A stretch of 64,000 nt of DNA from Niebla homalea (Eukaryota > Ascomycota > Lecanoromycetes > Lecanorales > Ramalinaceae). The notes below the pieces were generated by a model. The model searched no databases. It had not been told where the DNA came from and saw only the letters and a list, made by a program, of their open reading frames with translations. This document shows positions 40,972 through 51,877 of this stretch, piece by piece. The stretch covers positions 1,240,001 to 1,304,000 of the forward strand of contig JAHGAU010000008.1 in NCBI GenBank assembly GCA_019925105.1, written 5' to 3'. A program made the position numbers and the translations under genes. The first letter of the stretch is position 1. Each line of letters starts with the position of its first letter.

Positions 40972-43522
40972 CTACGCAATCTCATCCTCACTTAGCTTAA
41001 GCTCGTCCCTCGGTAACCAAATGACCGGTTGCTTTATGTCCAGGGATGGCATGCGCTCGCCTCCCCCCTGCTTGGCGCCTTGTAGATCGAGTGCCTTTTC
41101 CACCGGCTCGGCTGGCTCGAAAGTAATCCGAAATCGCTGTTGTGGGAATGCTGCTTTGACCTCGACTGGTCGCCCCACGGCAGTATCAAGCAATTCCGAC
41201 CGGGTCCAAAGCCGTCTCCAAGCTTGGAGCAGGGTACGCTTACCCCAAATAGCAGTCCCCGGGCCAGGCCTTAGTTCTACCGCCCGATCGGTACCCTGAG
41301 CGATCGACGATGTCGGCAGGTGCTGCAATAACGGTGCGTAAGCTCGCTTCAGCATAAGCTGGTAGATCAAGGTACAGAGGAAAAGTAAAATCATGACGAC
41401 GCTTTGGCCTGCGCATGCAACCTTGTTTCGATCATCGCGAACGAGCAGGAACAAGCCGGTCAGGTATACTTCTATGACGTATAACCCTACGAATAAATGG
41501 TTGATCGCCTTGTAGTAGATCTGGCCTCCTGTGTCCGTCCCGATGCGGAAGACGTATATAATGTTGTGCTCCTGCACGATCAGGAAGAGGGCAAAGATAA
41601 CGACATTGAAGATAAGGATCAGAGGAGAAATGACGGAATAGATCAGCCCGATCACCGCGAGATTCGTATAGACCGGGTAAAACGTGCCCCACTGTACCTG
41701 CTGTGGCTGCCGAGCCGACCACTGCTCCCGCGGCGTCTGGCTCCGCAGTGCGGAAATAATGTAACTCACGAGGGGACCCCACTGGAGGAGGGCGCCGGCG
41801 CTGACGGAGAGACCCTGGAGGACCATGTACGAGAAGAAATAGTTGCCTGCCTTGGGCAAGCTCCGCGCAATCAGGGTAGCCACCGATTCGAAGTCGGTGT
41901 GGAGTCCGTTCAGCATTGCGGCCAAACTGGACGAAAGGGAGACCACCAAGAACACCTGCAGGAACAGGAACCCAAAATAATAGTCCTGGAACTGCAGCTC
42001 GCCTGCCGTCCAGCTATGAGCACCTTGCTCCCGGATGAGCCGCTGGAGGATGGCAGGGACAAGGAAGGTCACCCCCGCCAGCAGGATGGGGGGCAGCACC
42101 CCCTGGAGTACACCCTGCATCGGTTTTGGGACGTCGTTCAGCCACCTCAGCCTGGGCCAGACGGCGACCATGTAGTCCAATTGGGATAGGATGCCCGTGA
42201 AGGCGACCGGCAACGTCGAGACGACGCAGAGAGACACCATGAGCCCCCCAACAAAGAAACGCCGAAAGTAGCGCTCCTTCCACGTCAGCGTCAGGTTGCG
42301 CCAGAGGATCTGCGCCGACGACTCTTCGATGTGACGACAGCTCATGCGGTGAGGGAGGGGGTGATGGACCGCTTGACACGCCACCTGTGCGCCACGAGGC
42401 TTGTTGAATCGGATCAGCGCGGCCTGCCAGCTGCCGGACTGCTCATCGAGACATCGCTTGATGTGTTGATTTGCCTCTACAAGCCTCTGGCGGGTATCCG
42501 TGATCAGATCGATCTTTTTGCTGAGGAACGGCACCGCCGGTAGCCAAGATTTCCCAAGAAGCGGACGCCGTCTATACTGCCGTTGATCGGCTGGGATGTA
42601 AAGCCTCCACTTCTCACCGCGTTGACCCGAGCGATCACCGCCTTCGACGGAGGTACTATCGCCTTCGAGTGCGTTCTCGCCCACCCTGGTGGACCGCTGT
42701 CGGGCGCAATCCTCGTTGCGAGATGACTGCACGGCCTGGCGGATCATGCGCGTTTCCGCGCCTTCCAACTGCCATACCAGGGTCTCCCTGCTGTGGATCC
42801 GGCTAAGGATCACTCGGTAATCTCTGTGGAGCGATATGGCCTTCACCCCTCCGGGATACGGGTTGTACTGGCGCCTGAGGGTCTCCTTGGCATCGTCGGC
42901 GTCTTGGTTCGCCACATCTGCCGGGAGGTCCGTGATAAGGACGGTGGCGCTCTTTTGGGCTACCATACGCTGTTGCCGGATCCGCGTATACGTGGATGCC
43001 TCATACCAGACAACCCGCCACACCCACAAGATGACGAGGGAAGCAAGGCCGAGGTGGACCCAATAGAGATGGGTACGAGTCGATGTCACATTACTCCATG
43101 CAAATCTGTCCAGACCGTCGGCCGTATTGGAACCCTGTCCGGCCATGAAGTTCAAGGGCAGCAGAACAGGCAGCAGGACATATGCCAAAGGGACGAAGAT
43201 CCGCAGGAGCATACGCAGGTAGCGGAGGAAGAGGTAAGCATCAAGCCCACAGCGTCGGACGATCTCTCGGTCAGTCGAGATTGCCACTTCCAATGTTGGG
43301 GAGCTATTGCGGGGTCAGTCATGCTCCGATCCATTACAGGTTTACTCACTACAGCTGCGGTAGGCGCCGTCGGAGCAAAAGATAGAGGAGGATCTCCAGG
43401 ATAAAAATAAGCCCGCCAGTACTGAGCGATGCGAGAAAAGACTGAAGGAACCTGCCTTCGGACCGTGGAGCTTTGGCGTTGAACACAGCAGCTGAACCTG
43501 AATCATCTTTCGCCATATTCAT
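40972..43522 (-). CDS. CSC1/OSCA1-like 7TM cation channel, intact
   Basis: This is a calcium-permeable, stress-gated cation channel-like membrane protein of the CSC1/OSCA/TMEM63 family. Exon 1 is 43522-43350 (MNMAKDDSGS..., first membrane helix FILEILLYLLLRRR), followed by a 46-nt intron 43349-43304 (GTGAGT...ATAG). Exon 2 runs 43303-40972, giving about 834 aa. Features in order: N-terminal helices, a cytosolic loop with an RNA-recognition-like fold region (SATVLITDLPADV), the conserved CRHIEESSAQILWRNL stretch before the channel core, then a long run of membrane helices including VFLVVSLSSSLAAML and FNVVIFALFLIVQEHNIIYV, and a polar C-terminal tail. Length is normal for fungal members and no stop or frameshift is seen. 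It is one of the few unbroken long genes here. Its 5' end faces the apple-domain remnants. The ion specificity is family knowledge, not visible in sequence. Confidence 0.9.
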
Positions 43523-43802
43523 CCCTCAATAAGGTGCAAAGGCGACGCCTCTTATGTGCCCCAGTCCTGCACCCGCTCCACGCCTTGAGGCTATTCCTTC
43601 ATTCCAGTCTTTCCTGCATTGTGACGTTTCCGTGCTCTTTGCGTCGTTCCCCCAGATCCGGGGTCTCGCTTATAATGCATGGCATGCGGGCTTTGTGGTC
43701 TATTTATAACCGCAGTCAGAACTGGCCCTGAGAACATTTAAACCCCTCGGCGCCCCCCTCCCTTACTTCGAACATGATTATATATTCCCCACTCCGATCC
43801 GT
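43523..43802. promoter_or_regulatory. Divergent intergenic region, CSC1-like / apple-domain remnant
   Basis: About 280 bp separates the start of the CSC1-like gene (-) from the start of the apple-domain remnant (+). It contains pyrimidine-rich runs, a tatttataa word near 43701 and a tatatatt-like stretch near 43780. No specific operator can be named. Confidence 0.4.
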
Positions 43803-44302
43803 ATGACTAACGCTGGTCGCTTCGCTCATTCTCGCCTTTAAACCAAATGTTCAAGCGCAGGATACAAGGTCAGTCCGAGCCGTACCACGGAGTGTATAGC
43901 GTTGATAAGTCCTTTAGTTCCCAGTCTACATGTACGGCGGTTACCAACCAGGGTATTGCCAATACCACCTATATCCCCAGCTCGTTATATACATACAGTA
44001 ACCAAACCATCGCGAATACCTATAAATATAACGGTGGGCTATAAGGATTTTCGGTATACTCAAATTCAGATCTCCCTGCTTGTTCTCCGAACATTACGGA
44101 CATCTTTAAATACAAGGTGGACGATGAATTCTTATGTGTACTTCAGTGTGCCGTTTGGAATATAAACTTTGGTTTACCGATATGTTCTGGATTCACCTAT
44201 CACGATAATATATGCTGGATTAAAGCAGGCCTTAATAAAATCACGTCTCTATTCGCCTCTTATCCAGGTGCTGTTTCTAGGATATTACATATATATCTCT
44301 AA
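43803..44302 (+). pseudogene. Secreted apple/PAN-like domain protein, disrupted (copy 1)
   Basis: A likely signal peptide is readable near 43807-43850 (LTLVASLILAF, then QAQDT), followed by a small frameshift. From 43880 the frame reads PYHGVYSVDKSF... to a TAA at 44042-44044, then continues in the same frame to the stop at 44300. The second part has regularly spaced cysteines (ACSPN, FLCVLQCAVW, PICSGF, NICWIKAG) like apple/PAN modules of secreted or wall-associated fungal proteins, where a C-x-F/S-x-C pattern is typical. A homologous second copy lies 457 bp downstream. Function is unknown; the domain call is tentative, but the cysteine pattern and the duplication are seen directly. Confidence 0.5.
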
Positions 44303-44497
44303 GTAAAAATCGGACTAGAAAACAAACAGAGAATAATATACTCATTATATCGTGCCGATTTCTTTTTTGAGGTTTAACTGGTATGGCCCGAAAATTCTTA
44401 AGTTCTTGCATGTTATCTTCCTTTTTTAATTATTACCTTAATAGATCGTACCTATTTATAGTTAATATATAAATAGTCATAAGGATAAATATCCGTG

Positions 44498-44758
44498 TAA
44501 GGATTCACATAATACGATGGTTAGGATTTCCCGGCGTATTCGCCTAACATCACGGACTATCTCCATTAACGAATGGGAAATACGTAAGCTTATGCCAATT
44601 TCTGTGCGTTCTGGAATTATGAAGGGAATATACCCCTTTGTTCCGGCTTCTCCTGGTATAATGGATAATACTGCTTAAAGGATAGCGTAAATAAGGACAC
44701 GTCTTATTCCGAACCAGTTTCAAACGCTATATCTGGTATACTACATACATTCTCTTAG
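44498..44758 (+). pseudogene. Apple/PAN-like domain remnant (copy 2, tandem duplicate)
   Basis: The DNA aligns with copy 1 at a constant offset of 457 bp (aacattacggac at 44090 against aacatcacggac at 44547) and ends with the same SGILH-type residues. Readable protein includes SPNITDYL, CAFWNYEGNIPLCSGFSW and AISGILHTFS before TAG at 44756. Several TAA codons interrupt it, so it is more decayed than copy 1. It is either a second domain of the same gene or a tandem gene duplicate. Confidence 0.5.
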
Positions 44759-44862
44759 ATACGGAGGAAATATTATTCTTTTATGACGTACGTTTAATTA
44801 TATTATAGAGAACTTAATCCTCTTAGTTTCCATTTAATCCTTATAATCCTGCTCCCCGTTAA

Positions 44863-46133
44863 TTAGAGTTCGTCCATCTCTTTACCTGCAAACGTAAAGC
44901 TGAGTATAAGAAAGTCCGTTTTGATCCGTACCAAAAGTGTCCCCTGAGTATCCACCACGTCGACCCCATTGCCCGCACTACAAAGTATATAACCGTTTGC
45001 GGCCACGCGGAGAGCATCTGGAATCAGGTTCTGGGTCAGATACAGTGCTCTCTTATTTGTAAGACGTACACCATCTTGGCTGATATCATAGGCGTAAATT
45101 GTGCGGTGGCCGGTGCTAGTGTACTGTTGGCTTGATATACCAGCGACAGGGCGTACAGAGCCCGTATCGTTAACGTACATGGTATTGTGATCGGGTGAAA
45201 TCGCAAGACCATTTGGTTCTTCCAATGTATCATCAACGATGCTGACCGCCCCTGTAGATGGCGTGAAGCGGTACACCCCAGCAGGAAGCTCTGGAGCAGA
45301 GATCGCGAAGTCGTAGCCGCCGGACGCCCAACCATAGTCTGTATAGCGAGGTAAGCCGAAGCTGACGGCAAGAGAATGAGCCACATACCGTTGTTGCTAA
45401 AGAAGATGTCACCTGTGCCCGGATGCACAATGAGGTCATCGATGCAGCCCCAGAGAGTACCGAAATAATTATTCAGTAAGACGGTAGACTCGCCAGTGGT
45501 GATGTTGACCGCTCGTATACCTGCATGGGAGGGCCCGCCACGCGTGATGTTGTTCGTAGAGCCGCAGACAGCAACGTAGAGGATACCATTATGGTACGAC
45601 CCCCCATCGGCTTGAACGATTGGGGGATCGGTGTAGTATCTGCCAACAGTAGGTGGATCGTTGTTCAGTTCGACAAAGACCTGATAGAAAGAAACTTGGG
45701 AGGGATCGGTCTCAAAAAGCTACTTCTGCCGTTAACCCTGCACAGACGAATGGAGATGTGACCAGCAGGATACCCTCATAGAATAGACCCTGTTCTGTTG
45801 AGGCACATAGGTCGTCCCTTTAAGTTGAGCCGTATCATTCCACACAAGATCATAGCTGGGCGATCCCAGGATCTCCAAGCCGCGATCGCGATCGAACACA
45901 ATGAAGTCAGAGTTGCTTAGGGTCTGACTCGGCTTGTCGCCGTCTACAGTGATATCACTGAAGTCGTAGGTATGCTCCAGATCAGTTGATGGGGGCCTGA
46001 AGAAGGGGTCAGGAATGGCGGCAGCATAGCTATCGACGCAGGCTATACGAGTCGATGGGTGACACCGGCTGAACAGCTGCTCCGCAGTGGATGCCCTGAC
46101 CAGCAATACGATGGTGCTGAGGAAACGGTTCAT
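44863..46133 (-). pseudogene. SMP-30/gluconolactonase-like secreted lactonase, disrupted
   Basis: A beta-propeller lactonase-type gene, probably hydrolysing a sugar or other lactone outside the cell. It starts at ATG 46133 with a signal peptide (MNRFLSTIVLLVRASTA). Conserved pieces follow: TTYVPQQNRVY, then DPPIVQADGGSYHNGILYV, DDLIVHPGTGDIFFSNN, a 50-nt intron 45388-45339 (GTATGT...TACAG) that joins SNN to DYGWA, then GVYRFTPSTGAVSIV, EPNGLAISPDHNTMYVNDTG and SAGNGVDVVDTQGTLLVRI. The frame is lost between VYSM (about 45770) and FETDPSQ (about 45713), either at the five-A run 45714-45718 or at a very short intron. The terminal TAA at 44865-44863 seems premature because family-like residues continue in frame after it. 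It is divergent from the permease gene. Confidence 0.75.
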
Positions 46134-46778
46134 GTCGAGCAAGTGATTGGGGTTGAGAACATTGGGAACAGTAGATAATGGTTAGACTTTATCGATCCTG
46201 AGACTCTTACGAGCGTGGGGTTGCTCGGTCCTGACATGATCGACTGACCATCCCATGCTCGAGGGGCTATTGATATTATGATTAAAGGATTGGTATAGCA
46301 TTGTCGTTACTACCAAATAGAACTAAGCGAGGAGTTAATCAAGCGAGAGACGATCAGACCACGGACAGACTAAAGAACTCAGTAGTGCTTACCTAACTGA
46401 CTAGTAATAGCGTGATACACAGTATTTAGTATATCAGTCTACGACTGGACCCACAGTCCAAGTTGACCAATGACGACTGACAACCCCTGCTGCACTAGGA
46501 CGTATTTGTTAACCGACATTGTGAAGACATACTTCCAACTCCTATACATAAACAGATTCAGGAACTCGCTTCATTCTTGGGAAAGGAAGACGCGTACCCG
46601 CTTGAGTAGCATTCCATATCGCCAGCTTCTCGGGTCCAAGGATTACTGTTGTAAGGAGGTTAGCCTCAATTAGCTTCCATGGCGGTAGACTGGCCGAGCA
46701 ACGTTATATAATTGACATTGTCCGTGAGTGCCACTGGAGAAAGGGAGCTTAAGTTGCAGGAAGCACTCCCCTATCACT
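46134..46778. promoter_or_regulatory. Divergent intergenic region, lactonase / permease
   Basis: About 640 bp lies between two genes transcribed away from each other, so promoters for both should lie here. Short reading frames inside show no family similarity. No repeated operator-like word stands out. Confidence 0.45.
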
Positions 46779-48260
46779 ATGGATCTAGACAAACAGAAGC
46801 TTGCCTGTCTGGGTTATAGGCAAGAGCTAACACGGGGTTGGACGCTGTTGCACAGTTTTGGGGTCTTATTCTCCATCATCGTAGGTTCCACACCATCCGT
46901 CGCAGTACTACTCTGACTTCACTGATAGAGCGTAATCACGGGCATTACCACCCTTTTCCAATATGGCCTTACCACCGGTGGCCCTGGCGTCATGGTCGTT
47001 GGCTGGCTTTGCGTATCCTTCTTCACCGTTATCGTTTCCATGGCTATGGCGGAGGTCGTATCCGTAGCCCCAACATCCGGTGGCCCATATTATTGGGCGG
47101 CTCGCCTGGCCCTATACCGATACGCAGCTTTTGCGTCCTGGATCACAGGCTGGTTCAATCTTCTAGGTCAAATGGCGATGACAACCAGCATCTCCTTCGG
47201 TTATGCGCAGCTGATCTCGACGCTTGCTACATTAAGATATAGATCCACCCCGATAGCCGGCAAGACGGTCGCCATCCTGGCAGGGTTGCTGATCAGTCAC
47301 GTTACCGTGAATGTTTTCGGTATCAAGCTCTTGAGATATTTCAACAACGTGTCAGTCGCACTGAACTCGATTGGTGTATTTTCGGTGGCGGTCGCCATCT
47401 TGGCCGCAGCTCCCAAGCATCCCCCGTTCCAAGCTGTTTTCGCTTCTTTCTATGACGGCACCGGCAGCCCGGGCTGGAGCGTGGAATTATCCGATGCCTA
47501 TGTAGCGGTCTGTGGTCTACTATTGAGCCAGTGCACCCTGACAGGCTTCGATGCATCCGCTTATCTCTCCGAGGAAACGCGGAACGCGGCAATGAACGCA
47601 CCGTGGGGTATAATCACAGCGGTTGTGGCCTCTGCTCTGTTTGGCTTCCTCCTGCTTCTGTCGCTCCTGTTCTCAATCCAAGACTTCGGCAAGACCATCA
47701 ATAGCGAGCTCGGTCAGCCAGTCGTCCAGATAATGCTGGATATCTTCGGTAGAGACGGTACCGTGGTACTCATAACGCTCGTCATCCTATGCATCTGGCA
47801 CTGTGGACTGTTCTCAATGACCTCAAATTCAAGGATGATGTTCAGCTTCGCTCGAGATTCGGGCATCCCTGGCTTCTTTGCCGTTATAGATGCTCGCACC
47901 CATACACCCATCCGCGCAGTCCTCCTGGCAGCAGGACTGTCCTTCCTCCTCGCGATCCCTTCTTTGTGCTCACCGGTGGCCTTCTCTGCAGCGACCTCGA
48001 TTGCTACGGTCGGGCTGTACCTTTCATACGGAATCCCGATCCTGATCGGTACTGTTTACCGGAAGCAAATTGGGAAAGGGCCATTTAGCCTCGGCTCGTC
48101 CTCCTGGCTTGTCGCTTGCGTCTCGTCTTGCTGGATCTGTTTCATCATCATCGTGTTCTGCCTTCCCCAACAGTATCCCGTGAACAGCGCAACCTTCAAT
48201 TACACTCCCGTGGCTGTTGGTGTCGTAGCGTCATGGGCGTTTGGCAGCTGGTTCTTGTAG
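46779..48260 (+). CDS. APC-superfamily amino-acid/GABA-type permease with late premature stop
   Basis: A plasma-membrane transporter of the fungal GABA/choline/amino-acid permease type. Exon 1 is 46779-46880 (MDLDKQKLACLGY, then GWTLLHSFGV), a 48-nt intron 46881-46928 (GTAGGT...ATAG), exon 2 from 46929. The join restores FSIISVITGITTLFQYGLTT, followed by the family's GGP motif. Helices continue with SVAPTSGGPYYWAA, SQCTLTGFDASAYLSEET and SMTSNSRMMFSFARDSGIPG, all hallmarks of this family. The frame closes at TAG 48258-48260, giving about 477 aa. Beyond it the same frame runs 55 codons to TGA 48428 and begins AKTWFKGP, the usual C-terminal tail, so the TAG is a nonsense mutation removing only the cytosolic tail. 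All twelve membrane helices may remain, so it might still work. The substrate cannot be read from sequence. Confidence 0.82.
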
Positions 48261-48428
48261 GCGAAAACATGGTTCAAAGGTCCCCCAGATCCGACTATGC
48301 CGGTTCTTAAGGAGGCGGGGACGCCGACAGCACTGCAGTCCCCTAAGTGTAAGGAATTTGGGTTCCCCCGTGAAGATGCACAAGAAGTAATGGAGTGTGC
48401 GGGAAGACATTTCAGCAAGCACGAGTGA
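48261..48428 (+). pseudogene. Orphaned C-terminal tail of the permease
   Basis: In-frame continuation after TAG 48258-48260 reads AKTWFKGPPDPT and ends at TGA 48426-48428. The WFKGP motif is normal in the C-terminus of fungal GABA-type permeases, so this is the cut-off tail of the gene upstream. Confidence 0.65.
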
Positions 48429-48750
48429 CGTAAAATGCGCACTAATACCTGTGGAGATTGGATTAAGGTCTTGCGAACATATGGATTATAATGGGGATTA
48501 ACTTTCCCAGAATAACAATCTTTTATGAGGCAAACGTATAACAGATATGTATTCTTGACGCTTTCGGCGACCGCACTTCGCTCCGGTTACCACGATGGTT
48601 CTGCCAACGTATGATCTCGTAGATGAGACTTTGGTTGCTGGGAGAGCCAGTCGTTATAACGTGAAATGTTGCCCTTAATCACGTTTGCGGGCCGCCCGAT
48701 CTCCCACGCATATGATACAGCCTCGGCGCGTTTGGAGGGGTAGACTGAGT
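48429..48750. other. Interval without a supported gene
   Basis: The two flanking genes converge here, so it should hold their 3' ends. Nothing else is seen. Confidence 0.5.
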
Positions 48751-49050
48751 CTATATCATTTCGACGCTTAGATCATCCTTGATGCCCAGATTTGTAGACC
48801 TGGATAGGATTTCACGTATGGTGGTGACCAACCGATGTTCTTCTTCCTCCCTCATCTTCCGTCGTTTCTCAGATCGCGCTCGGTAAGCGTGGCCAGCCAC
48901 CAGGTATAGTGTAGCGAACGCGACTCTAAGGATGGCGACAGGGAAGATAATGGCAAGGATCGCGAGTACTCGAGAAGTCCTGGGTGAGGTCGATAGCTCG
49001 GGCTCGCTGTTGATTGGAGCGCTTGAAGATACCTCCATGTGATTCGCCAT
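48751..49050 (-). CDS. Small one-helix membrane protein (99 aa), unknown
   Basis: The frame starts at ATG 49050. A polar Ser-rich N-terminus (MANHMEVSSSAP) is followed by a hydrophobic helix at about residues 28-52 (VLAILAIIFPVAILRVAF) and a very charged segment (YRARSEKRRKMREEEEHR). The layout suggests a single-pass membrane protein with a charged cytosolic side. No family is recognised. It is intact, and divergent from the P450 gene by about 350 bp. It could be a genuine small gene or the last exon of a lost one. Confidence 0.4.
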   Translation of the reverse strand: MANHMEVSSSAPINSEPELSTSPRTSRVLAILAIIFPVAILRVAFATLYLVAGHAYRARSEKRRKMREEEEHRLVTTIREILSRSTNLGIKDDLSVEMI

Positions 49051-49396
49051 TTGTCAACATGAATATGGACCAGAACATCGGAGGACAGGATGCGAAAGAC
49101 GGTATATGAAGTGATCTGAGCAAAAGATGCTTGGCCCGGGGAATTGCAGGGATCCTTTTGGAGCTAATTTTGGTGACAATTATGCAGTGTTACAATGGAT
49201 CGCCAGTCAAGAATAGCATCCACACCGGTGTAAGCGAGTGCTTTTATACCCATAGCGTTATGGTCTGCCTCACGGATAGCCTTTTACGGTTCCCCTTACT
49301 CCTAGGGGGGACACATCGGGTGGTATGGCCATCGATTGCAGATATATAGTGGCCTCATCTGAGAACATATCAAGCTGAACTCATCTGTTTTTGATT
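49051..49396. promoter_or_regulatory. Divergent intergenic region, small membrane protein / P450
   Basis: This 346-bp gap between divergent genes presumably holds both promoters. No clear TATA or repeated motif was found. Confidence 0.35.
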
Positions 49397-50833
49397 ATGG
49401 CAATTCGCCTTATAGCTCTCGCTCTCCTGCTTGTTACGGTTACCTTGTGGCTCCATCGCCATTACTTACGCGTCCCGACGTTGGAATTCTTCCCAAATGC
49501 CCACTGGACATGCAGTTTCTCGCCCTTGTGGATCATGCTGGTACGATATTGTGGTATGGAAAATGCGGTGATGCTCACCCGTCATCAAAGACATGGGGAT
49601 ATCCTGCGGCTGGCACCTAACGAGATCGGTATTGGTGGGATGAACCAGGGGATCAAAGATGTGCTGAGCAGTTTCCCAAAGTACCGCGTATACGACAGCT
49701 ACCAGAATTATGGCACGACTACACTCTTCACCATCAAGGAGAATAACCGGCATAAGTATCGGCGGAGGGAGCTGACACTAATCTTCAGCCAATCTTTCCT
49801 CCAACATAGCCGCAGTGTACAGGATGCCACCCAGTAGATCCTCCAAGAACGATTACATCCTTTCCTTGAGAAGCTTAAAGGCTTTCCCATGGACATAAGA
49901 GAAATCAACGATGCCATGGCTGCCGATTTTGTCACCACTTTTACCTTTGGGAATCATGGTACCAATCTCGTGCAAAACGAACATGAGAGAAGGGATTTCT
50001 TGCTTAACTATTACCAGGAACGATCCTTAAGGTTTTGTGAACAAGAACTACCTTACCTAGCGAAATGTCTTTACTGCCTGGGTATCTCTTCAAGATTAAA
50101 GACAGCTCAAGATTTAACTCGATGGCTCGAGAACTGGTTCACCCGTCGATATAATCGGCTGGTTGTAACACAATACCGTAGTGATGCGGTCCTCCTTAAC
50201 CACCTCCGCAAAACCGTTAAGACGAGGATCGAGGTTATCGCAGAGGCGCATGACCACTGTCTGGCTGGACTGGATAACACTGGGCTGATCCTGACCAGAA
50301 TCATACAATGGCTGTCGCAATACCGAAGCGTGCAGAAGAATCTTTATGACCAGATAGCGAGACATCAGACGACCTTGCTCAAGGGCATCATCAACGAAGC
50401 CTTGCGGACCCAATCGCATTCACCCCTTACGAGGAGCAGCCCAGCTGTCCCTACCCCAATCGGTGAATCTCCACCGCTACCACCACGCGTGCGCATAACG
50501 ATCTACCCCCATGTGCTGCAGAACAACTCGCAGGTTTTCTCCACACCCGAAGGATTTGATCCGAGCAGGTGGATTCGTCCAATCTCCAGCACCAGCACCG
50601 CAACCCCCGAACGTTGCGGGGAAATAGGCCGCTATTTCCTGGCTTTTGGAGGGGGAGCTCGTACCTGCATTGGACAGGATTTCGCTAAGCACGTGATTGA
50701 GGCCACATTAACACTTATCTACAGCTCCTTCGAGAGCAGGTTAGCGGATAGTGAAGCGATGCGTTGGTCGAAAGGCTTTACACCAGGGGTTAGACCGCAT
50801 CCAATGAACGTCGTCCTCAAGAAATTGGCTTAA
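49397..50833 (+). pseudogene. Cytochrome P450 monooxygenase with one nonsense codon
   Basis: A microsomal heme monooxygenase of about 478 codons. The N-terminal anchor starts at ATG 49397 (MAIRLIALALLLVTVTLWL). The frame is unbroken to the end except for TAG at 49835-49837, after which ILQERLHPFLEKL continues in frame. Downstream landmarks are in the right order: I-helix-like LAGLDNTG near 50265, the ExxR motif as EALR near 50397, FDPSRW near 50559, and the heme-binding loop FGGGARTCIGQ near 50645 with its cysteine ligand. The substrate and CYP family cannot be assigned. A CAG or TGG codon turned TAG would explain the stop. Unless suppressed, the product is a 146-residue fragment without heme ligand. 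Confidence 0.88.
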
Positions 50834-51497
50834 CCGGGGACCTATGTTTTGATGAAAGCGCCATCGGATGGTCTTGTCTCTACTAGAAACACGGCAGTGA
50901 AGGATCAGCCTGTTGTATGCAGGGTTATCCACTATATTAGCCGAAGAAGCGTCTGGAACCCAGGATATAAGTCATATGATTGCAGTGATGCTTAATTAAG
51001 CCAATGTTGAATGCCGTACCATACCACGAAGAGTTAACAATCCGCTCGCAAGAATCACGCATTTCGGCTGGAGCGATCGTCAAATCCGCGGCGTGATCAA
51101 GGTCATCAGAAGTGTGCTCGGGCTTTGATGGAGAGGGTCAGCAGACGGCACAAGTAAGGCACAGAAAAGAACGATGGATCTGGTGTCGGTTTTAGATCAG
51201 ATGTTGCGGAATGCTCGTCCGTAAATACGCCAGATGTGATGAGCGCTAGCAGCTCACACGCATAGCGCATATAAGATGCCGGCTCCTTACCCACCTTGAA
51301 CCCCTGTCCAGAATTTTAGGACTACTATTAAAGCTTCATCCTACATTTACGTGCATTCTCGCGGTATTTCTGTCGAAAAGAGGTACGGAGAGTTGCGATC
51401 CAATCAGAGATCTCCTCCCTCTTATGGTTATAAGTATATGCTTTTGTATCTCGCTTCTCTGGCCTCCATCTTCTCTCCCCACCACCATCTCTATACA
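50834..51497. other. Interval without a supported gene
   Basis: It holds the 3' end of the P450 and the likely promoter of the next gene. A 62-codon minus-strand frame at 51106-51294 shows no family features and is not annotated. Confidence 0.5.
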
Positions 51498-51877
51498 ATG
51501 GACTACAACAACTCTCAGGCTGGCCACGCTGAGAAGGACCCCGAGACCCTTATCCTGGAAGTGAGTCAGGATTTTTCTCACACGAGCACGGCTGCGGCAT
51601 TCAAATTACAAGAGGCGCAATCGAAGCTTCTCATACGGAAGCAGGTACTAGACAATTATAAGGTGAGGGTATGGTTATTGATGGAATGCTTGACCTCTGG
51701 CGACGCGCTTCTATGGGATAATCGTCTGACATCGGTAAGTGAGATTGGATGCCGTAATGCCTGAAACTGACACCTTCGAAGGCTCAACGTCAATATCTCG
51801 CCAGCCACGCCGCGGTGAAAGAGATGCTTGAACGCCACATAAACACCAAATCCAACACTTACGTTTCTCCCTATTAA
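51498..51877 (+). CDS. Small two-exon hypothetical protein (110 aa)
   Basis: Exon 1 is 51498-51734 from ATG in CTATACAATGG (MDYNNSQAGHAEKDPETL). A 47-nt intron 51735-51781 follows (GTAAGT...GAAG). Exon 2, 51782-51877, reads AQRQYLASHAAVKEMLERHI and ends at TAA. The perfect donor, short fungal intron length and correct phase argue for a real gene. The protein looks mostly helical, soluble and charged, without signal peptide or membrane helix. No family is recognised. An upstream in-frame extension exists to 51351 but lacks support. Confidence 0.5.

Noticed and set aside
41497..42189. 230-codon plus-strand frame
   Set aside because: It is the antisense shadow of the CSC1-like gene, with Arg/Gly/Asp-rich low-information sequence.
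42793..43404. 203-codon plus-strand frame
   Set aside because: It is antisense to the first part of the CSC1-like gene and overlaps its intron; no independent support.
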